In this document: one piece after another, positions 1 through 10,485 of the stretch
Numbering within the stretch: the stretch's first letter is position 1
Layout: each line of letters opens with the position of its first letter
Source: Rheum nobile
Lineage: Eukaryota > Streptophyta > Magnoliopsida > Caryophyllales > Polygonaceae
DNA: 64,000 nucleotides
NCBI GenBank assembly: GCA_027886185.1
Contig: WOAB01000321.1
Span: 1,488,001-1,552,000 of the forward strand
Direction: 5' to 3'
The notes under the pieces: model-generated
What the model saw: only the letters and a program-made list of their open reading frames with translations
Told to the model about the DNA's origin: nothing
Databases searched by the model: none
Program-made: the position numbers and the translations under genes

Positions 1-2657
1 ATTTGCTCTACTTGGTCCTTGCTCAATGTTTTAGCGTGCCACATTTGATCCATTTCCTTCCATATCAACTCTTGAACAGACATCTGTTTTGTGTCATCAA
101 CTGGCTCTTCTTCTGTGTAAACCCTATCCCATTGCAATTGCTTCCAAAAGCGGTGTATCTCACTCGGCATGATCAGCGTCTTATCAATTATGGCATTTGC
201 GATTCTGTGGACACATGGAAGGCCGAAGCAGTCTCTCATCCAGTGATCATCACACTCATCAGGGAAATCATCCGCCAATATCTGCTTATACAGATCAACC
301 AACATTTCCAAGCACCTATCCGACACTTTGAAAAATAGCCTTGAAAACAACACTCTTATTTCTGGCGGCATACCATCAAACATCGTTGGTGTTTTGGTCC
401 GTGACATCTCCATGGTCGCACACACCTGCCCAATTTGACCCTCGATCGCATGGTGTATCCTTACTACCATTCTATTAAAACCACCAAGGCTAGAATTCAG
501 AATTTGCTTCAACACGTGATGCATACCCTCAACCCTATCAAAAAACATGAAAAGCATTGCGTTACTCCCACATTGAGCCATGAACAAGCAAACTACTGAA
601 CATCGTACAAGGGTTACCTGTTTGAAGTCCTCGTGAAGAAGTGAAGATGATGATCAGTCCACGCTCTCACTATGCTTTCCTTGTGAGGATTCGTCCACGT
701 CTTCTCAATGTATCGAACGAGGCCACTCTTCCACGATGTCCTCAATTACACAAGCCTTTCTTCATAGATTTCCTCCGTGGTTGAACACCATAGTGCCCAA
801 CATTGGCCGCAAAACCTTTTCACTTGTTTTTTTATCCTTCAATATTGGGAGAGCATATGCTTCTATGTTGTGCTTAATATGCACCCAACACAAAAGGTGT
901 TTTACTTCATCTTTGAAAACTATCCGAATTGCATTAATGAGGGCCTTCTCTCGATCAGTCATGATGGCGGCCGGCATAACACCCAAATCTTTAAACAAGC
1001 ACAAAAGTTTCTCCATTATGAACTTGTAATGCCCAACTTCTTCTTGTCGTGTAAATGCATACGCAATGTTGAAGGTCTTGTGCGTGGAAGTGAAACCGAC
1101 AATCTCCACCAATGGCATTTGATACCTATGGATGAATGTAGGAAAACAAATGAATGTAAGAAGTCATAGAATATAACATATAATTCATATCAATGCTATA
1201 AATCACTACTATTATATTGTGTTGAAAATGTAACACAAATCCAGCACGTACCTATTTGTCTTGTATGTGGCATCAATAATTACCACGTACGGGAACATCT
1301 TCAATAGGTGGAGCGAGTCCGGGTGAGCAAAAAATAGGATATCAGTCTCTTTCGTAGACACCTTTGTAAGAGAAAATACCCGGTAACTATTTTCTTTCAA
1401 AAAGTTCAGAGTCCATTGCGTAACCGTCAATTCCCCTTGATCTTCATAACGCACCTTTTGCATAAAGTTGGAAACTTGTTTCATGGATGTAACATTTCCG
1501 GGGAAGAACTTCTTCAACTTCCCAACAATAGTCCTAGGCGTCACGAACGGTTCGCCCAAAGCTTTGGCAATGCGCTCCTCATCCGGGGTCATTCTGCCCA
1601 TGTATGGATGCCCAAGAAAGCTAGTCGGAAGCTTATGGTTGTGGCATCCATCTATCACATTTAGGATCCATTTATGAGTCACTTCCCCTGGCTTCTTCTT
1701 CAATCTAACACCACACAACTCAAATGTGCATCCGGACTTCTTCGAATGGGATTTACGAATTACCTCAACTTCCTCTTCTGAGTCACTACCTTTCTTTCTC
1801 CCCGATCTAAACTCACCAAAATTCTCGCACGTCAAACTAACACTTCTGACATTTGACTTCTGAATGACTAAAACCATCATCAAATCTTTGCCCATATTCC
1901 TAACCCACTTAACCAATTCCTCTCGGCTATCCCAGCTCAGATTGGTACAAAATTCATCTCCATAATCTTTCCCCTATACATGTTTACATCATCAATAATG
2001 TTACAATATATGGATTGCAATTGTAATATATAACTAAACTGTAATTGTAATACATAACTAAACAATAATGTTACAATATATGGATTGGAATTTGTTAAAT
2101 TTAGATGTTTGTAGCTAACCAATATTAACTATAAAATACAACTATAATTGTAATACAAAACTAAACTAAAGACGAAAACAAATTGATAGCTTATCTCACT
2201 AAACATAAGACTTTTAACATATATCAAATTCACAACAATAATCAACTTCTCCACTACTATTAATCACTAATCTTTTAACATATATCAAAACAAATATAGG
2301 CCTCTACCGCTAAATCGTCATCATCTTGTCCACTACAACTACATACTAATCTATCTTTTAATATAATAAAATTTAGGCATCTACCGCAACACCATAATCA
2401 TCTTGTCCACTACAACTAAATACTAATCTATCTTTGAACATAATAAATATAGGCCTCTACGTACTTAAGCTATAATAATTATAACTAATTTCAATCTTAA
2501 TCATTCCATACACACTAACCTCGAAATTGCCATCGTCGAAATCTTGATCGATATAATCTTCAACATCTTCATCGTCGAAATCTTGATCGACATAATCTTC
2601 AGCATCTTCATCGTCGAAATCTTCATCATCTTCTCCACTACTACTCCAATATGACAT
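1..2657 (-). pseudogene. FAR1/MULE-type transposase-like gene, frameshifted, runs off the left edge
   Basis: The gene reads right to left in four exons that I infer from splice sites: 2657-2520, 1973-1252, 1125-618 and 534-1. Exon 1 starts MSYWSSSGEDDED and is a strongly acidic D/E repeat. Exon 2 has the FAR1-type Cys/His region (C-x4-C, then GCHNHKL) and ends at the transposase start VVIIDATYKTNR. Exon 3 carries IMTDREKAL and LLCWVHIKHN, typical of MULE transposases. Exon 4 has a SWIM-like C-x5-FGLPCVH. All three introns (2519-1974, 1251-1126, 617-535) begin GT, end AG and keep the frame. Around 765 the frame breaks at FNHGG; the shifted frame resumes (EEIYEERLV) and then meets a TAA before YIEKTWTNPHKE. 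FAR1-related host genes and MULE transposases share this architecture. The breaks argue for a decayed transposon or dead paralogue. No terminal inverted repeat was seen. Confidence 0.75.
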
Positions 2658-2737
2658 TTTTTATAAAATTTGTTGTTTCGATCTTACCATTTGTCAACTT
2701 CAAAAGCTATTTTATATGCACAAATATGGCCGTTGGA

Positions 2738-2962
2738 ATAACGGGTAGTTCTGTACGCCTCCATAGGGCGTACGCCGTACCATGGCGTACATGCCAAATT
2801 CTAACGGCTATTTTCCTGTACGCTGTATCTTAGCGTACGCTAGAATACAGCGTACAGAAAAATAATACAACAATTCATTAAAATTCAAAACACCAACAAA
2901 AATATAATAAAATAAGCTGTACGTCATTCCAGGGCGTACGCCCTCATAGGGCGTACAGATTG
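2738..2962. repeat. Cluster of GCGTACGC palindromes upstream of the MULE-like gene
   Basis: Within about 220 bp the motif GCGTAC/GTACGC recurs roughly ten times in inverted pairs. The strongest is a near-perfect 42-nt palindrome at 2816-2857: arms CTGTACGCTGTAT and ATACAGCGTACAG are exact complements and the centre AGCGTACGCT is itself palindromic. Others are GTACGCC...GGCGTAC near 2751-2790 and CTGTACG...CGTACAG at 2919-2958. It lies just 5' of the first exon of the minus-strand gene, so it could be part of that element's terminal region or a separate small element. Confidence 0.7.
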
Positions 2963-3834
2963 TAGCGCGCAAAGCAAAAAAGTGTAGCGCATATAGTATC
3001 AGCGCCTATTATAATTGAACAAATTCGGATGTGACAATCACAACTACTTCCCTGAAGATGGCAGAATATCTTAGGTTTGAGGACTTAATTAGTTTGTGAG
3101 ACATTGACCAAAAATGTCTCTTAAGCTGAACTTGTGATATAAAATTCAGCGATGTGAAAAGTTGGTCTCTTAAGGCAATTAAAAGGCACAACTTTTGTTC
3201 CTTCAATTGGAATATAATAAAGATCTTTTACTTCTTTTCAATCTATAGTTATGATTTAGTATGATGATTGAGCACCATGTCAGCAGTTCGGAAGGTTATG
3301 TGGACTAGAAAGCTAAAACTGCTTTTGAAGGATATCATGGTGGTTTGCTAGTAGCTTCTATCATCTTAGGCAAACAAAAAAAATATGTGAGAAACTTGAT
3401 GTTAGAAAATTAAATCAACAAACAACACCAAAAATTCAGTCACTATAGCAACCGAATTACACACAAACCTTGGCGAAACTTCCTCCTTAGTGGTTTACAA
3501 ACAATTCACTAGCATCAATGCCTAATTACTTTGCTTATTTAGAATGCTAGAAGCTAATGTAACCTAATGTGTTGAATCTGTGATCTACCTAGCTAGCTAG
3601 TGTACTAGAGTGGTAAAAAAGGGTAACCAAATTAAAGGCGATTTTCCCCACTCTAACTAGCTAATGTACAGAAAATGTTGGAACGGGGGCTCATTTGATG
3701 CATTTCCTTGTATGTTTTTTTTTTTTCTTTATAAAACAAACAAAGCCTAGGTACGAAATATGGATGCTTGTTTATACATGCTGGTTTCAATCGTCATTGT
3801 TGGTCTAGTACCCTATTATGCTATGGATCCTGAC
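2963..3834. other. Intergenic, no gene recognised
   Basis: AT-rich sequence with short poly-T runs and no coding potential I can support. It ends at the target duplication of the MITE that follows. Confidence 0.6.
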
Positions 3835-4380
3835 CTGTGAAGCACGGACACGTGACACGGAAACGGGGAAGCGACAAACCCAAAAAATAGAAAAAACGGA
3901 CACGGCAGGACACAAGAATATAAATTGAATTATATATCATTTGAAAGCTATTGTAAAAAGAAATATATTGACATTAATAAGAGGTGGGCGCATGCAGGAC
4001 GGCGGTGGCACCGGTGAGGAGAGACGATTGGTGGTGGTGAGGAGCGACTACTGGTGGGTGGTGAGGAGCGAAGGGAGTAAAGATTGAAGAGAAGAGTGGC
4101 TGGATGCTATTAGCTAGGGTTAAAATCAAAAATAAGAATTTTTATTTTTATTTTTCACTTATCAAAACACTGCGTTTTGATGTCCTAGTGTGTCTTGACC
4201 GTGTCCAAGACGTGTCCGAAATGTTGACCGTGTGTCTTGACCGTGTCCAAGACGTGTCCGAAATGTTGATTGTGTCTTGACCGTGTCTCGACGTGTCCTG
4301 GCGCTTCCGAGCCGTGTCCTGGCGCTTCCCGGTGTCCGACACGGGAACGAGCTCTGTGTATCCGTGTCCGTGCTTCAGAG
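3835..4380. mobile_element. hAT-like non-autonomous element (MITE), 546 bp, 8-bp target duplication
   Basis: The left end reads CTGTGAAGCACGGACACG; the right end read backwards is CTCTGAAGCACGGACACG, so 17 of 18 terminal bases match. The element is flanked on both sides by ATCCTGAC (3827-3834 and 4381-4388), an 8-bp duplication as made by hAT transposases. No transposase is encoded. The interior has GACACG/CGTGTC motifs near both ends and a tandem repeat on the right side. Confidence 0.85.
4189..4335. repeat. Tandem repeat inside the MITE, period about 40-42 bp
   Basis: Two nearly identical units begin TGTGTCTTGACCGTGTCCAA at 4189 and 4231. A third, degenerate unit starts at 4271 and passes into two copies of GTGTCCTGGCGCTTCC. 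The CGTGTCC motif recurs every 10-20 bp, as in subterminal transposase-binding arrays. Confidence 0.75.
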
Positions 4381-4388
4381 ATCCTGAC

Positions 4389-5160
4389 ACACCCATATCT
4401 TCTGCTTTTGCTTCCCATGGAATGCATGTGTTTTTATCTCTACCAGGTTTCATTTGCCCATTCGTGCCATTGCTCCTTATCATTTGCATTGTCATCAACG
4501 TCTACCTATTGATAAATCTCGGGTGAATATCTATCACCTTTCCCCTTCAAAAGTACATGATGTCTTGTGTTTCTTACCAAATTTGAAGTGGCATTAACAT
4601 ATTCAAACAAATAACTCTCTTATAAATGTATCATCATACTTGTTTGCTTCTTCTTTTGTAACTTGTAGATTTGCGACTTGGATACGAGTATCAGTATGGC
4701 TATTCCTAGGAGTCCTGGTCTACTTGCTCTACGGCAAGAGACATTGCTCTTTAAGGGAGACAGTTTATGTTCCAATTGCACACATTAGCGAGGTCTTACG
4801 CAATCCACACGATATCCTGGCTTAGTCGCATTTCCAGTCGGTTTTTGATGTAAAATATATGATTTTGTTTGTATGATGTGGAGACATAGCTAGTCACTCG
4901 AGCCAAGGCTTAATGTTGCTAAGCTTTGCTGCTTTTTGTAAATAGGATGATCCCTAGGAGACTCAAAGCCCTCTACCCTCTCGGGGAAATGAAAATTTGA
5001 TGTGCTTTAATTATGAAGGAAAAGAACATGTTAGTGTTGATATTTTCATGGAAAGTTAGTGATTGAGGTTGAGCCACAATTGTCAATATTCACTTGAATA
5101 ATGCAAGCTATTTGGTTTGTGCAATTGTCTTTCATTTTTTGTAGTTTTGGGCTGGATATG
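4389..5160. other. Intergenic, no gene recognised
   Basis: Non-coding sequence of ordinary composition. Short open frames here have no recognisable domain. Confidence 0.5.
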
Positions 5161-5164
5161 ATTT

Positions 5165-5462
5165 TGGGTTAATCGGTGTATTAGGCAAATAACCCGAATT
5201 TACAAAAAACGCTGTATTTTCATATCAAATGATCCGGATTTACATTGGATTTATATAACCCGAATGCACATATATCCGGGTTATATAGTGCCCAAATAAC
5301 CCGGATATCAACATTAGGTGAAAAAATTCTAGGTGGCAAATAACCCGGATTTAGGTCCGGGTTTTTTGGTCCAGGGTAAATATCGTGCTGACCTTTAACC
5401 CGGACCAAGTCCAGGTTATTTGCCCTTAAACGTCCGGGTTATTTGGGCATTCTTGTAGTAGT
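5165..5462. mobile_element. CACTA-like element end with subterminal AACCCGGA repeats
   Basis: The stretch ends CATTCTTGTAGTAGTG, the reverse complement of CACTACTACAAGAATG, which matches the CACTACAAGAA terminus typical of plant CACTA (En/Spm) elements. About 300 bp inward of it, AACCCGGA/TCCGGGTT recurs about ten times in both orientations, as expected of subterminal transposase-binding repeats. I did not find the opposite terminus, so this may be a truncated element or a small MITE whose left end has decayed. Confidence 0.6.
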
Positions 5463-6052
5463 GATTTAATACACATATTAATTTATGTTTTATGCACTAA
5501 ATTATAATAAAATTAACTAAATGGATTAAAAAAAATCTTTCTATTTTCAACTATTTTGAGTTACGTACATAGTTACTATTAGGAAAAATAATATTTTTTA
5601 GTATATATAACAATTCGGTTCTTGTGCAGACTGGCTTTATCGTGTAAAATGCAGACCGGCCGCCTACCATTGGGTGAAACCTTCCAACGGCCTAGATTAG
5701 AGCAGTCCCCCAGTGTACTATAGAGGCGCGCGCGACAAATCAAACCAACGGTGGCATTCTCGTAAATTTGAGAAAAGGGGTGAAACAAAAACGCCCCTGC
5801 CCTGCACCGCTTAAAACACAAATGCTTCAACTCCTTCTCCATCAAAACACGCTCCAATCGATTCGATTAAAAAACCCTCAAGAAGAATCTCCTGTTCGTA
5901 ATCTAAAAATCAACCAATAAAACGAGGAAGATCGGAGTTGAAGAACTAGGAGAAGCAATAGGAAAATCAATTTCTCAATTCTCGTCACAATATAGAGGCA
6001 TTGAAGAAGAGACGTTCGTGGAGGAAAAAAATCAAAACGCAGTCGAAGCGAA
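5463..6052. other. Region upstream of the decayed transposon gene
   Basis: About 590 bp between the CACTA-like end and the inferred first ATG of the next gene. It has a GC-rich patch near 5640-5800 and a purine-rich leader-like stretch at 5830-6050. It plausibly holds promoter and 5' UTR, but no TATA box can be called with confidence. Confidence 0.35.
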
Positions 6053-6309
6053 AATGTCAAACAACGACGAAAGCAAGCAAAAAATCAACACCAAATCCGA
6101 GTCAAAAGGTAGTAATACTTTAACTTCTTGCCTTCTATCAGTTCGAGTTTCGAATTTTAACAAAAAAAGAAGATATTTGATGAATTGTCCATGAAATTTA
6201 GGGTTTACTAGATTAGTATGACATGAACATTCATGATTGAGTTTGCATTTGAGATAATCAAAGTTCCTAGGGTTAGATGATACATAAATGCGTTCTTGAA
6301 ACAACAAAA

Positions 6310-7110
6310 TCTAGGTTTTCATGTGCATGAGTACAACGTCAACAGAGTTGAATGTGTAAACTGTATTAAGTTCTTCCTATCACCATGAAACTTGTGTTTT
6401 GAGGTTCATGTATTTTGTGTGTAAAGTTCATGGTGTTTTATGGTATGGTTCATCTGTGTGTGCACTTATGTTTACTCATGTTATTAACTTGTGGTTTATG
6501 GGGTTACAACATGGGTTCATGTGTACCTGACACTAGGTTCATATTCTTACAATTGCTGGTTTATGAAAATATAAGGTTCATATGCTATAAGTTTTGTGTT
6601 CAAGTAGATATTGTGCTAGGTTCATTTGTTTTGGGTTGTTAGTTCATGAAACTCAGCTTACAGGTTCACATAATTTAACATGTGGGGACTTGAATCAAGT
6701 AGGTGTCTTAGAAGGTTCATTCAATTAATGTATGATGTTCATGATTTTTAGAATTTAGGTTAATGTGATTTTAATTGTGGGTTCATGTCACTTAAAGTTC
6801 GTAAATGTAATGACTTGCTTCAAGTAGCTACGATGGTAGGTTCATATAGTAACATAATTTATTTGAACCTTGTGTTATGGCATTCATGTATTTTGTGTGT
6901 AAAGTTCATGGTCTTTTAACTTGTGGTTCATCTGTGTGTTCAATTATGTTTTCTCATGTTATAAACTTCTGGTTCATGGGGTTAACAATATGGGTAAATG
7001 TGTACTTAACACTAGGTTCATGCCTGGGGTTAGTCATTGTGTACCTTCTATTACGAGGTTCATATGCTTTATATATCAAGTTCATGTGCATAATTCAAAT
7101 CTAACAATCT
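6310..7110. repeat. GGTTCAT motif array, first block (intron 1)
   Basis: The heptamer GGTTCAT or a one-base variant occurs roughly every 20-45 bp across about 800 bp. Larger duplicated pieces are visible: about 6400-6500 is repeated at 6880-6970 (TTCATGTATTTTGTGTGTAA shared). The array is confined to non-coding DNA. Confidence 0.8.
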
Positions 7111-8879
7111 TCCATAAATATGTTTGCAGAAGATATACCACTAGCTACAATAGCTTTGAAAAAAGCTAAGTTAAATCCTAAAAAATGAGTATGGGATGAA
7201 ATGAAGTCTGTTGGGGAAACACGTAGAAGCCTGCACAACAAGGCTGTTGAGGAGAAGGCACAGAAGGAGGCGTCATCGAACGCGACTGAAACTAAGAAGG
7301 AGGAATCCCCTGAAAAGATTGTTTTAGAGGATCTAGGAGGCGATGATGATGATGAACCAAGCAACAACTACAATGATGAGAAGGAGGGTGAGAGTTAAGG
7401 GAATGAGAGTGTGGGCAAAACAATTAAGGTAAGACAGAAAAAATCATGTGTAGTAAGGAGAAAGGTGACAACACAGCCTCATGCAAAGAAGAGAAAGTTA
7501 TCGTCGAGAAAAGGAATGAGAAAGAGGGTTGCAGAGCAAGGACTGGCTGAAGACGGAAGCTCAGCTGAGGTTGAAAAACCTACTCTGAAGAAGTGTAACC
7601 CTAGGTTAAGGACAATAGCTAAAGCATCAACTGCACAAGGGAAAGAGGTTATGATACTTCAACAGGACGACGGTGAAAAGGAAAAGGGGAAGAGGGCGGC
7701 ACTGACTTGCATGAAAAAGGGCAGCATGAAGCTGGTGATTTCAAAGAAAAAGGAGAAGGAGCAGCTGCCGAGTCCGAAGAACAAGGAAAAGATGCAGTTA
7801 GTCCCTGCAAAGAGTAAGAAAAGTCAACCCAACAAGCAGGAAAACAAGTATGAGAGCTTGAGCACGAGGAACGTGCCGGTTTTGTTTGTAGAGACGTTGG
7901 AAAAGCTCCCTCACAACAAGAAATATTACATCATAAGCATGGGATTTGGTAGTCTACTCGACTTGAAGTGGATTGAAATACCTAAACAGCTCGCCTATTG
8001 GGTGGTTGACCATTTTGATCCCGTCAAGTGTGCATTAAATATGGAAGACAGAGGGTATTTAAAGGTGAATGAGGAGGAGGTCCATAGCCTTCTTGGGATT
8101 CCTAAGGGAGATACACCACTTGTCAAGAGAGGGAAGGAGAAAAATGACGACGTTATCATTGACGGCCGGAAGAAGTTCTTCCATAAATACCAACGGATAA
8201 GGCGAAAGAGTGTCTTAGATATGGTGATAGAGTGCACATATGAGCCATGATTCAAGAGGATGTTCTTGATGCTCTTCATGTATGTGCTTATTGAGAGCAA
8301 CCAGAAGGGCATTGTGATGCAAAGTTTGATGATGAACAATATCATAAATGTGCAAGACATAAATTGGTGTCAGTTCGTAGTGCATAGCTTGATACAAACC
8401 AAGCTTAAATGGAGTGAAAAAAAGGACATGTTCTTCAGGGGACCCATTCTGTTCTTGGTGGTAAGTACCGACATCTAAAAACTGTTTTATTCCTTAATAT
8501 TTTCATATAAATGTACTAATTGCATGTGTTTTACGTGTAAAACAGCTGCTCTATGTTGACAGAGTATCCATTCTAGGAAAGCCGAACCCAAGCACTACCC
8601 CGGTCTTCTTGGGATGGGAAGATAAGACCTTGATTTAGAGGCAAAAGGATGAGATGAAGGTGGGAGGTTTTGGACAAGGGAAAATAATACAAAAGAAGGA
8701 CAAGCCTGTTGTAGAAAGAAGCAATGAAGATAAGAACAAGAGGGGCAAAAGGAGCAAAGGTTTGAAGCAAGTATGCTATAGGTAATATCAAATACTATCA
8801 CAACTACTTGAAAACAATTTCATACTATTTATTTTGTTTGTTTCATGAGCTTAATTCAGGAAGTTTATGGTTATTGACA

Positions 8880-9380
8880 TTCAGGTTCATGTTCTTACAA
8901 CTGTTGGTTCATGAAAAAAAAGGGTTCATTTGCTATAAGTTTTGGGTTCAAGTAGATACTGTGCTAGGTTCATATGTTTTGGGTTGCTAGTTCATAAAAC
9001 TCAGCTTAAAGGTTCACATAATTTAACATGTGGGGACTGGAATCAAGTAGGTATCCTAAAAGGTTCATGTAGTTAATGTATGAAGTTATGTTTTTTAGAA
9101 TTCAAGTTCATGTGATTTTCACTATGGGTTCATGACACTTAAGGTTTGTAAATGTAATGACTTTCTTCAAGTTGCTGGTTCATGAACCTCAATTTCAAGT
9201 TTCATATATTTTAAAATGTGTGGGTTCATGTAAATTTACCTAGGGGTTCACACATATTCTAAGACAATGCTTCGACTGACAATGGTAAAAGGTTCATGTG
9301 CAATAAGGTGTGAGAAGATTTTGAATGTAGGTTCATATTTATATTGAATAGGGTTCATATGTCTTATTATTAAAAATGTT
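8880..9380. repeat. GGTTCAT motif array, second block (intron 3)
   Basis: Same motif and spacing as the first block. About 8890-9110 is a diverged copy of about 6545-6750: both contain TATAAGTTTTG, then GTTCAAGTAGATA, then AACATGTGGGGACT in the same order. One intron's array has therefore been copied into the other, or both from a common source. Confidence 0.8.
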
Positions 9381-9614
9381 GAAAATAATAACATGATCTT
9401 ACTTATAGGTGTTTACTTGTTCGTGTGACTAACACGCTGTATTGTTTTCATGAATGAAGGAGTGGTTGTAAACCTTTGCTGAAAAGTCAATGAATGTAGC
9501 AACCACGATCCTTGAGCTTGCTACTATGGTGGAGAAGATGCCGGAAGAATTCCAGGAAAATCTGGTGGTTAAGAGCATGCTTAAGACAACACAAACACTC
9601 ATCGGGAAGAAAGA

Positions 9615-10462
9615 TGATGTGAGCAAGGATCAAGGTTGGACTCGGTGCAAGGTGATGCCTCTCGTTGGCCTCCAAGACAAGACGGCGGCGATGGAGGTGA
9701 ATGACCGGCGTTGGAGGCTCTCTCGGCTATGGTGAGGCTTTCCTTGGGCAATTGTTGTGAAATTTGGAAGATAAGCCGTGGAGATGATGATGATGATGAA
9801 GGTAGTATGGTAGTGCCAAGCGGATGGTGATGGAAGCCCCTCGGTGGCCGGCTCTAGAAGGAGATTGGCTCCTCTCTTGCGGCAACAACATGATGGTGAA
9901 GATGGATGATGGCCGACGTGAAGATGGAGATGGAAGTGATGGATATTCTCCCTCCTTGGCTGGATGTGACTCACCAATCAAGAAGAAGAGATAGTCGACC
10001 ACTAGAGATACTACACACTCAAGGGAATCAACAAGGATGGCTTTGATGTGACTCACAAAGCAAGATCCTTGATGTTACTCACAAGGAAGAGACGAAGGGA
10101 AAGAGAGCTTTTCTGAAGAGACAAAAACTGTATTTGATCTCAAGGAAACGTGTCTTCTAATGTGCCTCACATCAGCCTTTTATATGGCAAGGCAATTAGA
10201 GGAAAATAAAACAAAAGAAAAGAAAATCCAAGAAAGAAATTACAAGACATGGCCGGCGGCCCATTAGTCTTTCCTAGGTTTAAAACAAGTTTAACATAAG
10301 TCTAAAAATGTCATGAAATAAAATCAACTTGAAGCAATTTGAAGCAACATAATTCACGCGCTCAGACGCGCCACCTTAAGGTTGATTACTTCATTATCTT
10401 GATCTTGGTTAACGGAGATATCTAGACTTGCTTGGCTCATTTGATGGGACATGGTCACATCA
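9615..10462 (-). mobile_element. 3' LTR of a minus-strand Ty3/gypsy element
   Basis: Read on the minus strand it starts TGATGTGACCATGTCCC right after a polypurine tract (CAAGAGAGGGAGGA, 10463-10476) and ends GCTCACATCA. It contains a TATA-like CATATAAAAGG near 10170-10180. The element's polyprotein runs through the tract into this LTR and stops at 10354. The sequence to its left is the last exon of the decayed transposon gene, so the insertion point is inside that gene. The left flank AAAGA should be the target duplication, but I could not find its partner on the right. Confidence 0.7.
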
Positions 10463-10485
10463 TCCTCCCTCTCTTGAAAGGGATT

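Larger units (their letters stand above)
6053..9614 (+). pseudogene. Decayed multi-exon transposon gene, weakly plant-mobile-domain-like
   Basis: Inferred exons: 6053-6108 (ATG, MSNNDESKQK; donor AAAAG/GTAG), about 7130-8460 (acceptor TTTGCAG), 8546-8782 (between them a clear intron GTAAGT...AACAG at 8461-8545) and about 9461-9614. The main exon is lysine- and glutamate-rich, like a nuclear linker, then has a folded block (MGFGSLLDLKWIEIPKQL, VVDHFDPVKCAL, VNEEEVHSLLGIPKG) and LLYVDRV after the intron. This order resembles plant-mobile-domain-like proteins carried by MULE-type elements; that is recognition by eye. In-frame stops occur after LNPKK, KEGES, TYEP, DKTL and EWL. Introns 1 and 3 are packed with GGTTCAT. 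The gene ends abruptly where a gypsy LTR is inserted at 9615. Confidence 0.55.

Noticed and set aside
4148..4526. Open frames on both strands in the GTGTCC repeats
   Set aside because: They are products of the tandem repeat within the MITE.
7201..8250. Assigning the decayed gene to a VANDAL VANC family
   Set aside because: The motif-array analogy is attractive, but no VANC-specific motif can be recognised by eye; only a weak plant-mobile-domain-like resemblance is claimed.
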